From Paludibacter propionicigenes (lineage in GTDB: Bacteria > Bacteroidota > Bacteroidia > Bacteroidales > JAIFNL01), in assembly GCA_020721325.1 (NCBI GenBank), contig DYNA01000003.1:1-38586 (forward strand): a stretch of DNA of 38,586 bases, given 5' to 3'. Position numbers and translations under genes: made by a program. This document shows, piece after piece, positions 29,361-37,617 of the stretch (within the stretch, counting starts at the first letter, position 1; each line of letters opens with the position of its first letter). The notes beneath the pieces are model-generated. The model was not told where the DNA came from. It ran no database searches and saw nothing but the letters and a program-made list of their open reading frames with translations.

Positions 29361-32348
29361 TTAAAAATATTCTTTCGAAATTCGTTCCAACGTATCGGCT
29401 TTCGCTTTATAGAAGCGTTGTTCGTTGAATAATCTGATTTCTCCCATTTTTTGAGCTGCTTTTTTACAATCTCTAATAGCTTTTCCGGCATAGTCTTTAA
29501 TGGTTTGTCTGATAAATTTGGATTTATAGTTTAGTTTTTCGGCTTTTTTTAATTCCAAAATTCCACCTATAAAATCTCCGTTCAAATAAAGTTCTATCCC
29601 TTTATTAAAATGTGCATCAAATTCATCTTTTTGTTTTAAAATATTCTCACATTTTTTTATTTTTTCTTTCAATTTTTTTTCATTTTTAAAACGCAAAGCA
29701 TCTTTATAATTTACAATTGCCTCAGAATAAGACTCTTGCTCGTAAAATTCTTCAGCTAAATTTAGATATTTTGTATATTGTTCATTTTCAAGCTTTTTGA
29801 GCGTATTGTTGGCATTATTGCGCTGTGAGATGCCGTAAATGCCAAAAGCAAGAGCAAAAATGGACGCCAAAGTTACAAAAATTAGCGAAATTCGTTGGCG
29901 TTGAGCGGCTTTTTCGGCGGCTTCGGTCTTTTGTCGTTCCAAGAAAATCAGTCGTCTTTGCTGTTCTTTTTCTTTGGTTTCGGCAGCCAATTGGGCTTTT
30001 TTACCCGCCGTGATGTATTCAATTTGTAATTCGGTTGGAGCAGGAACTTTCGGATTTTTCTTGTCCGCCGTACTTTCATTGAGCCACGATTCGGCAAGTA
30101 GTAACTCTTTGCCTCTCAGTAGATTACCCTCTTCTCGATTGTTCGATTCCCACAAAAGAGCTTCCTGCGAGTAGCGCGTATGCTTTTGAACGTAATCGCG
30201 GTCGGTATCGATGGTTCTAAGTAGCTCACTATAAGCCGAATGATAATCTGTTTTTTCAAAATCAATCCATTGAACTTTAGCCAAAGCCTCCGGTATTTTT
30301 TTAAGGTCAGTTTTGCTGAGTAAAATAGTGATAATTCGCTTATTATTCATTCGCGCATGCTCTACTTCCCCTTTGCAATAAGGTGAATCGATGGAATCAG
30401 GTGAAATAATAAATAAAAAGTTATCCGATATTTCAATTCCTTTAAAAATTTCTTTTTGAAAATTGGTACTCGAAGCAATACTTTCTTGGTCAAACCAAGT
30501 TGTTTTACCCGACATTTGCAAATCGTCGTTCAATCTACGCGCAAAATCGCTGTCCACGCGCGAATACGAAATGAAAACTTCCGAACGCAACATTCCCGAT
30601 TTTGCTTCGCTTTCGCCAATGTAGTCGCGGTGAATTTTCGAGGGTTTCGTGCGCTTTGTCAAACCAATTTTGAGCCAAGCCCGCGCCGCTTCTAAATTAT
30701 GACCGCGCAATAAAATACTCGGATTTCGCTTTTGGCGTTCCCATTTTAGAGCTTGAACCAAATAAATTTTATGTTGCTCAAAATAAGCACGTTGGTCGCT
30801 TAAAACCATAATTATCGAATCAATTCCCTTTTGAAAAGGCGATTTTTCTTTGCGAGAATTAACATCGGCTTCCACGTCTGCATGCGATTGAATATCAATG
30901 GATACTTTTTCTCTGCGGTCGATAAATTCAATGTATTCTATTCGGCGCAAGCTCGCTGGCAAAAGGTTTACATCTAATTGCTCCAAAAGAACCGAAACAA
31001 TTCTCTTTTTAAGTTTTACGGCATGTTGTAACTCTGTAATACAATATTGCGAAAGCAAAGAAGCTTGTGAGATGAGAAAAACAAAATAAGTAGCTTCTTC
31101 TATACCTTTTTCAACCACTTTTTCAAAACTTTGACCATGTTTCATGTCAATGTGGTCGCTCCAAGTAGTAAAATAATTCAAATGCAGCAAATTCTGAATT
31201 TTTTCTTTCACCTCCAAATCGCTTTTTTCATACGAAAAAAACACATCGGTCATTAAATTTTCGGCATTTTTTCGCGATTCGCAAATGTATTCGGCATGTA
31301 AATTCGTTGGAAAAGCAGGCTGTTGAATTTCAATACCTTTTTTATTTTTAAAAGTTTTTTTCAAAAGCCATTGTTCTGCTATTTTTCGCTCGGTTCCTAC
31401 CAATAAATAATTGGTTCTTTTCTGCGCCGATTCCCAACGAAGGGCTTTGTCTAAAATAAGTGTATGTTGCTGAATATAATCCTTTTGCTCATCTATCAAG
31501 TTGGTTAAACCCTCAAAAGCTTTGTCAAAATTATCCAATTGCAGCCATTCCGATAGCGCAACATTAAAATCTTCTTGCTCTCTAAAATAAATCCAATTTA
31601 ATTTTTCAATCTCCGGATGCATCTCATTCCAGCAATCCTTCGGTTCAACATGCAAAATTGGAATAATCCGCTTGTTGTATTTCAAAGCCAAAACCACTTC
31701 TTTCAAACAATAAATCGATTTTACCGAGTGTGGAGAAATTATAAAAACAAAATCATTTGCCCTGCGAATGCCATCGTCTATTTGTTGCTGAAAATCAACA
31801 CCTAACGGAATATCATTTTGGTCGAACCAAACCTTATAACCTCTATCAACCAAGCGGTTATGCAATTTGGTTGCAAAATGCAAACTGTGCCGCCTGCCAT
31901 AAGAAATGAAAACATCGTTGATGACACTCTCATCATAAAACAAACTATTTTGACGCTTGTTTGCCGAATTTAAAAACTGGATTACTTCTTCTAAAGTATT
32001 TTTTTTAATTGCCCCATTTGCCGTTACTATCCTGCCAATTTCTTCTAATTCAATAATTTGAGCTTTTGAAAATTCTTTGTCGTCATCTTTGGGCAAATAA
32101 CAAAAAATAGTTCTGTCGGGTTTTTTGTACGAATCGTCCACTACTTCGGCTATCGAATACCAACCAATCATTTTAGGCGAAATTACATAAAGGCAAAATT
32201 CACAATGCTCACGCTCGTAGATTTCGCGCTCTTGGTCGGCGGGCGTCCATTCTGCAACCACCGGATTAAAATAATCAACTTCCAGTTTTGGCATCATTTC
32301 ATCGCGCCAAGTAGAACCGGCAACTGTACCTCCAAGAAAAACTTTCAT
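29361..32348 (-). CDS. Multidomain protein: nucleoside 2-deoxyribosyltransferase-like domain + three tandem TIR-linker units + TM + TPR-like C-terminus
   Basis: 995 aa; aa 1-130 MKVFLGGTVAGSTWRDEMMPKLEVDYFNPVVAEW...LYVISPKMIGWYSIAEVV; TIR starts at DVFISY (aa 145), DVFFSY (aa 368), EVFISY (aa 590) with SIYCLKE217, SQYCITE439, SPYCKGE661; TM ISLIFVTLASIFALAFGIYGI (aa 820-840); TPR-like C-terminus. Confidence 0.9.
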   Translation of the reverse strand: MKVFLGGTVAGSTWRDEMMPKLEVDYFNPVVAEWTPADQEREIYEREHCEFCLYVISPKMIGWYSIAEVVDDSYKKPDRTIFCYLPKDDDKEFSKAQIIELEEIGRIVTANGAIKKNTLEEVIQFLNSANKRQNSLFYDESVINDVFISYGRRHSLHFATKLHNRLVDRGYKVWFDQNDIPLGVDFQQQIDDGIRRANDFVFIISPHSVKSIYCLKEVVLALKYNKRIIPILHVEPKDCWNEMHPEIEKLNWIYFREQEDFNVALSEWLQLDNFDKAFEGLTNLIDEQKDYIQQHTLILDKALRWESAQKRTNYLLVGTERKIAEQWLLKKTFKNKKGIEIQQPAFPTNLHAEYICESRKNAENLMTDVFFSYEKSDLEVKEKIQNLLHLNYFTTWSDHIDMKHGQSFEKVVEKGIEEATYFVFLISQASLLSQYCITELQHAVKLKKRIVSVLLEQLDVNLLPASLRRIEYIEFIDRREKVSIDIQSHADVEADVNSRKEKSPFQKGIDSIIMVLSDQRAYFEQHKIYLVQALKWERQKRNPSILLRGHNLEAARAWLKIGLTKRTKPSKIHRDYIGESEAKSGMLRSEVFISYSRVDSDFARRLNDDLQMSGKTTWFDQESIASSTNFQKEIFKGIEISDNFLFIISPDSIDSPYCKGEVEHARMNNKRIITILLSKTDLKKIPEALAKVQWIDFEKTDYHSAYSELLRTIDTDRDYVQKHTRYSQEALLWESNNREEGNLLRGKELLLAESWLNESTADKKNPKVPAPTELQIEYITAGKKAQLAAETKEKEQQRRLIFLERQKTEAAEKAAQRQRISLIFVTLASIFALAFGIYGISQRNNANNTLKKLENEQYTKYLNLAEEFYEQESYSEAIVNYKDALRFKNEKKLKEKIKKCENILKQKDEFDAHFNKGIELYLNGDFIGGILELKKAEKLNYKSKFIRQTIKDYAGKAIRDCKKAAQKMGEIRLFNEQRFYKAKADTLERISKEYF

Positions 32349-33104
32349 TAAATTAGTTGCTTTGAGTTTAATTCTTTTATTTTTCTATAATAAAAAATTT
32401 CTTACTTTCGTAAAAAAAAAAAAAGATTTTTCTGTTCTTTTTTTATTTTATAATTCATAAATCTTTTTTTTAATTCATTGAAATACAAAATTATAAAACA
32501 CCTTACAAAAACTGCTTAATTTTTGTTAATCAATTATTTGCAAGTTTTCAAATTTTTTAAATGATATGAATTACATATTTATTTAAAAATTAATTTTAAA
32601 AATGTAAATATAGTAAATTATTCATTTTTTTCAAAATTTTTATATGAAATTAATTAAGTTTTTTTTAGAAAGAAAGAATTTTTTTATTTTATTTTATTAA
32701 AATATTGAAAATCAATATATAACATTTCTAAAAAAAATAAAAATCGTATAAAAAAAATCAATTCCAACTATTCAATCCATTTTCAATATATTTTTTAGTA
32801 AAAAAAAGACTATAATTTGCCGGAAAATTTTTATTTGGTCTAATTTTTGAAATTTTATAATAAAAGCCCAATGTGAAAGATTTGACAGAATAAAATAAGC
32901 GATTACTTTTTTTTTAAAATATTGAATTTTAACTTTTAAATGCTTTTTTTGTCTTATTTAAAGAATAGAAAAATTCAATAAAGTAATAAATAATTATAAA
33001 AACTTAATAAAAAATTACTTTATTTTACTATTTTATTTTTTTATTTTCTTTCAAAATTTCTTTTGCCAATGATTTATAATTAATATTCTTAATTTCATTG
33101 TTTT

Positions 33105-34790
33105 ATGAAAAAAAAATATCTATTTTCAATTGTATTTCTTTTTTTTGGCTTAAACCAAATAAATTTTGCTCAAAACAGTACTGCATTCAAAGGTCATTTA
33201 AAATCAATTAATTGCATCGAAATTAGCAACGATGGAGAAATACTAATTACAGCTTCAGACGACAAAACCATTCGTCTGTGGAATGCCAACGATGGAAAAC
33301 GTATCTGCACATTGAAAGGACACGAACAAGGAGTTACCTGCTTGGCTATCAGCCAGAACACTCAATATCTTCTTTCAGGTTCTAAAGACGGAAGCATTAA
33401 ATTATGGGATATTTTGCAACAAAAAGAAATTAGAACTTTTAAAGGACACAATGCCGAAGTTAAAAGTATTGTATTTTTTGATAATTCTGAAAATTTTATT
33501 TCCGGCGATGTTAATGGAACTCTTCAATATTGGAAAACGAACAAATCAAAAAGTTTAGAAACCATAGAAGCCCACAAAAACTCTATCAATCAGATAGTTA
33601 TAAGCCCCGATTTAAAGTATTTTCTTACCGCGTCTTCTGATAACAGCATCAAAATTTGGAATAAAAATTCTTTGAAAGTTTATAGAAATTATAGTATTGA
33701 CAATCAATTGATTAACTCGTTGGCTTTTACTTCCGATTCTCGCAATTTTTATTCGGCTGCATCTGACGGAACTGTGAAAATTTGGAGAATAAATTCATCT
33801 AAACATCTGAATACCATTGAAATCCATCAATTAGCAATCAATTCCATTCAGCTTAGTTCCGACGATAGATATTTATTTACTGCCTCCGACGATGGTACTA
33901 TAAAAACTACCGATTTAATTTCGCATGAAACTATTTTCACATATCATTCGCCCTATTTTGATGAACTTAAATCGCTGAAATTAAGCCCAAATCAAAAATT
34001 TTTATTTTTTACCAATTCTCAAAATATTCCACAGAAAATAAATGTTCAAACCGAAAAAAAAATTGCAAATGATTATAATTCAAATACTTGGGTTGTAATA
34101 GTTGGTATTACGGAATATCAGTATCGCCAGCCTTCAAAATACTCCGGCAACGATGCACTTCGTATTTACGGATTTTATAAAAGTCCTCAAGGTGGAGCAT
34201 TGAATGAACAGAAAATCAAGGTATTAACAAATCATCAAGCCGACGATAAATCCATTCTGCGTGCTATTGATGAAACTTTTTCGCAAGCCACTGATAGCGA
34301 CATAGTTATATTCTATTTTTCGGGTCATGGCGAAAACGAAGGTTTAGTGCCTTACAATGCAAACGATTTTAATAAAAATTTAAGTTATGAAATTTTAATA
34401 CATGCCATTGAAAAAAGTAAAGCTAAACATAAGATTTGCTTTATAGATGCTTGTTATTCAGGTAGTTTATCAGATGCTAATTATTTTACAAAAAAACAAG
34501 TCGAAAAATATTCAGAAAGCAAAAATTTTGCCTTTTTACTTTCTTCTAAAGCCGAAGAACAAGCTCTGGGTTATAGAAATTTGAATCAAGGTATTTTTAG
34601 CTATTTTTTGCTTGAAGGATTAAATGGAAATGCTAATTTAAACAGCGACAATTGTATAAACATCACTGAACTTTTTAATTATGTAGAGTATAAAGTGAAA
34701 AACTATACCGCAAATAATCAAAATCCGTTATTAATTGGAAATTTTGATGAAAATTTGCGCGTAAGTTTCATATTTAACACCGAAAATTAA
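33105..34790 (+). CDS. Exported seven-bladed WD40 repeat + caspase-like (peptidase C14 / metacaspase-type) protein
   Basis: 561 aa; signal peptide MKKKYLFSIVFLFFGLNQINFAQ; WD repeats ending in IRLW, IKLW, LQYW, IKIW, VKIW; caspase motifs WVVIVGITEYQ, VIFYFSGHGENEG (His), ICFIDACYSGSLSD (Cys). Confidence 0.92.
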   Translation: MKKKYLFSIVFLFFGLNQINFAQNSTAFKGHLKSINCIEISNDGEILITASDDKTIRLWNANDGKRICTLKGHEQGVTCLAISQNTQYLLSGSKDGSIKLWDILQQKEIRTFKGHNAEVKSIVFFDNSENFISGDVNGTLQYWKTNKSKSLETIEAHKNSINQIVISPDLKYFLTASSDNSIKIWNKNSLKVYRNYSIDNQLINSLAFTSDSRNFYSAASDGTVKIWRINSSKHLNTIEIHQLAINSIQLSSDDRYLFTASDDGTIKTTDLISHETIFTYHSPYFDELKSLKLSPNQKFLFFTNSQNIPQKINVQTEKKIANDYNSNTWVVIVGITEYQYRQPSKYSGNDALRIYGFYKSPQGGALNEQKIKVLTNHQADDKSILRAIDETFSQATDSDIVIFYFSGHGENEGLVPYNANDFNKNLSYEILIHAIEKSKAKHKICFIDACYSGSLSDANYFTKKQVEKYSESKNFAFLLSSKAEEQALGYRNLNQGIFSYFLLEGLNGNANLNSDNCINITELFNYVEYKVKNYTANNQNPLLIGNFDENLRVSFIFNTEN

Positions 34791-34796
34791 AAAAAA

Positions 34797-36473
34797 TTAC
34801 TTTTTATTCAATAAAAATAGATTGTTTTCACTCAAACAGACAATTCCACTTGAAGTATGGTACAATTTAGAGTGCATTGAAACCAATTCAGACTTAATTG
34901 TTGAAATAATTTCAAAATCGGGCAATCGTCTTATCAATATTTCATTGTCGGCAGCTTCATAAATAAAACCCAAATGGTTGCTTTTTTGAAATGCAAAATG
35001 CACAAAATCAGATAATTCAATATGGTCAATTAATTCAAATTGTAAACCGTTTATCTGAAAATATTTATTGATAACTTGTTTATTTTCAATGTATTGTACA
35101 ACTCCAATTTTACCAGATTGCTTTATTTTTTTTGGAATGATTGGCATTTTAACATTAGCTAAATTAGAACCGGTATCGTAAAATAAGCGATAAGTACCAC
35201 CGGTATTTTGAATAAAATTAGGAATTGAGAAAATATTTTCGCTAAAAATTTCAGTTCGTTTAACTTTTAAATTATTGTTATACAATGAATTAAGTTCAAT
35301 TGTGTACATCTGATTGCTTCCTATGCTTAGCAGAGTATTTCCATATTGAATTGACTTTTCATATTCTGGAAATTCAAAGTTTATTATTTCTAAAGCAGTA
35401 TTATTTCTTTCAATTTTATATAATTTTTTATCTTTTTTTGCAAAAAAGTAATTTTCTGATAAAAATATATTTTCAAAGTCTATTTTTTTTAATGTACAAA
35501 AATCATGTAATTGTCCTTTCTCGTTGGCACTAAAAAGAATAAAATTTTCAGTGGTTTCTGCATAGCCCTTGTTGCTAATAAATTCAATATCAATTATTTC
35601 GGTATGATTTAAAAATTGCTTAATAAATAAATTTGCATCGTTTAAAATGTTAACTATTTGTTTTTTAACAGTTTGAACTTGAAAATTGTCATTCAAATTT
35701 AGTAGAAACCTTTCTCCAAAAACAAAAATTCGTTCAAATAGATTTTGTAAATTTTTCCAAATAATTGGAGTATAAACTTTGGGTTTAATTATATCGGTAG
35801 CAAAAATTGGTATTTTTAAAATCATTCTATCTTGCATTTTTTTTATTGTTGCTGAAATTCCTTTGTATGGGTGTGCAAAAGTAAACAGGTAAAACACTTG
35901 TACTGCCAAAGCAAAATAATCGCTCTGTACAGAAACTATACCTTGATACAAATAATCTCGGATTTCTTCGAGCAAACGTCCTGAATGTGGAACATTTGGA
36001 ATTTGGTACGAATCGGTATCAATACATTTTAAAGTTCCGTTGAGATTGAAAAGAATGTTAAATTGATTGAAATCGCCAATTACAATATTCTCATTATGAG
36101 CTATTTTAATAGATTCAACCAGTTGTCGGGCTATTTTTAGTTTAAAATCGAGCGTTAAATTGAATTTGTCGCAGAAATTTTTGTTAAATAAATTGGAAAT
36201 TGGCAAATAATCGCTCGAAAGATATTCCATTGAAAACCCAACTATTTTATTATCAGCGGAATAAAATAATTCTTCAGGTATGACAAAAATTTGAGAAGGC
36301 AACTTTTTTAAATACCAAAAAACTTCTTCTGTTATACCATTTATTCCTTTGTGGTAAATTTTAACTACTTTGTTGTTATCAAATTTTATAATAGCTCCTT
36401 CTCCACCTCGTTGAATTTCAAGGTTTTCGTCTATTTGTATTGCTTTTTTGTTTTTAGTGTAAACGGTTATCAT
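34797..36473 (-). CDS. Ser/Thr protein kinase-like domain with C-terminal beta-propeller-like region
   Basis: 558 aa; RGGEGAIIKFDNNKVVKIYHK (Gly loop + Lys), NIVIGDFNQFNILFNLNGTLKCIDTDSYQ (catalytic D/N and DTD), QSDYFALAVQVFYLFTFAHPYKG; C-terminal half beta-rich and repetitive. Confidence 0.82.
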   Translation of the reverse strand: MITVYTKNKKAIQIDENLEIQRGGEGAIIKFDNNKVVKIYHKGINGITEEVFWYLKKLPSQIFVIPEELFYSADNKIVGFSMEYLSSDYLPISNLFNKNFCDKFNLTLDFKLKIARQLVESIKIAHNENIVIGDFNQFNILFNLNGTLKCIDTDSYQIPNVPHSGRLLEEIRDYLYQGIVSVQSDYFALAVQVFYLFTFAHPYKGISATIKKMQDRMILKIPIFATDIIKPKVYTPIIWKNLQNLFERIFVFGERFLLNLNDNFQVQTVKKQIVNILNDANLFIKQFLNHTEIIDIEFISNKGYAETTENFILFSANEKGQLHDFCTLKKIDFENIFLSENYFFAKKDKKLYKIERNNTALEIINFEFPEYEKSIQYGNTLLSIGSNQMYTIELNSLYNNNLKVKRTEIFSENIFSIPNFIQNTGGTYRLFYDTGSNLANVKMPIIPKKIKQSGKIGVVQYIENKQVINKYFQINGLQFELIDHIELSDFVHFAFQKSNHLGFIYEAADNEILIRRLPDFEIISTIKSELVSMHSKLYHTSSGIVCLSENNLFLLNKK

Positions 36474-36499
36474 TTTTTTTGAAAATATTATTTTTTACG

Positions 36500-37411
36500 T
36501 TAAAATAAATCAGCTATCAATTCATAATTTTTTATAGCATAAGCTAATTCGGGAGTTTCTTTCTTAAATAATTCATACATAGCCATTTGATTGGTTTTTT
36601 CCATTTTTACTTTTGAAACTACTCTTAAATTAACTGTTGTATAATGCTTATTTTCAATGGATTTTGAAAATATAACTTCCGACATTTTATTATTTGGATT
36701 AAAAATACCATTTAGTTTGATTTTTTTTTCTGAAAAATTTTTTTCCCATAAAGGCATAGAATAGCCAAAATGAGTGCAATTTAGACTAATTGATAAATTA
36801 TTTTTATCCACTATTTCATTTAAAATTTCTGATATATATTTATCAATCGCATCGTTAGATTCTTTCCCATAAGGATTTTTTTCAATAATCGATTGTAAAT
36901 TTGGGCAAGCTTTATTATAAACTTGTTCACTTTTTATTCCTTTTTGAATTAACTTTTGTTTGTGCAAATTAGATGAAATCGTTGTTTCGGTGGCAAATAT
37001 AATTACTTTATTATCAGGGTTTTTAATTAAAAAATCATACATTTCTTGAACTCCAAAATCGACGATTTCAATTACCGGAAAATTTATTTTTTTTGAAAAT
37101 TCTGTTTCGTGATACAAAACCGATAGTGTATTGCAGGCTATTAAAATAATATCAGGCTTAAAATTTTTTTCCATTCCGAAAAGTGCTTTATTGAAAATTT
37201 CAATTTTTAAGCTCTTGTTTTTCAATTTATTATAACCAGAATTAATATCAAATAAAGCATCAGCAAAAATTAAATCAATGTGACTATATTTTTTTATAAC
37301 TTTCGCTTTTTTCAAAATATCTTCAACTACTGATAAACCGCCTAAACCTGAGTCTGTTACAACAATTCTAATATAATTATTTGTTTTCATGCAAATTGCT
37401 TTTTTTTCCAA
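36500..37411 (-). CDS. Glutamate racemase-like (Asp/Glu racemase superfamily) protein
   Basis: 303 aa; IRIVVTDSGLGGLSVVEDIL, DIILIACNTLSVLYHET, SLNCTHFGYSMPLW: the two catalytic-cysteine motifs are present but divergent from MurI. Confidence 0.75.
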   Translation of the reverse strand: MEKKAICMKTNNYIRIVVTDSGLGGLSVVEDILKKAKVIKKYSHIDLIFADALFDINSGYNKLKNKSLKIEIFNKALFGMEKNFKPDIILIACNTLSVLYHETEFSKKINFPVIEIVDFGVQEMYDFLIKNPDNKVIIFATETTISSNLHKQKLIQKGIKSEQVYNKACPNLQSIIEKNPYGKESNDAIDKYISEILNEIVDKNNLSISLNCTHFGYSMPLWEKNFSEKKIKLNGIFNPNNKMSEVIFSKSIENKHYTTVNLRVVSKVKMEKTNQMAMYELFKKETPELAYAIKNYELIADLF

Positions 37412-37617
37412 ACAGAATTTTAAGAAAAATTGTGAATATGATTTTAAACAAAAATAATTATTTTTTTTGATTTTTAGCGGATAATTTTTTTTTTTGTAAT
37501 ATTTTATTTTATTTTTTTTATTTCTATAATTTTTATTATTTTTGAAAAATTCAATAATGAACCAAATGCTTTTTTAAAACCCCTATAAACCTTAAAATCA
37601 ATAAAATATTGAAAGGT

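Noticed and set aside
32573-32607. Imperfect palindrome as a defined operator
   Set aside because: Almost purely A/T; expected by chance at this composition; only mentioned within the intergenic finding.
26007-34790. Known TIR or caspase defence systems (Thoeris, CBASS, TIR-STING)
   Set aside because: No ThsA-like SLOG/Sir2 partner, no CD-NTase, no STING-like domain in the window; the caspase has a signal peptide.
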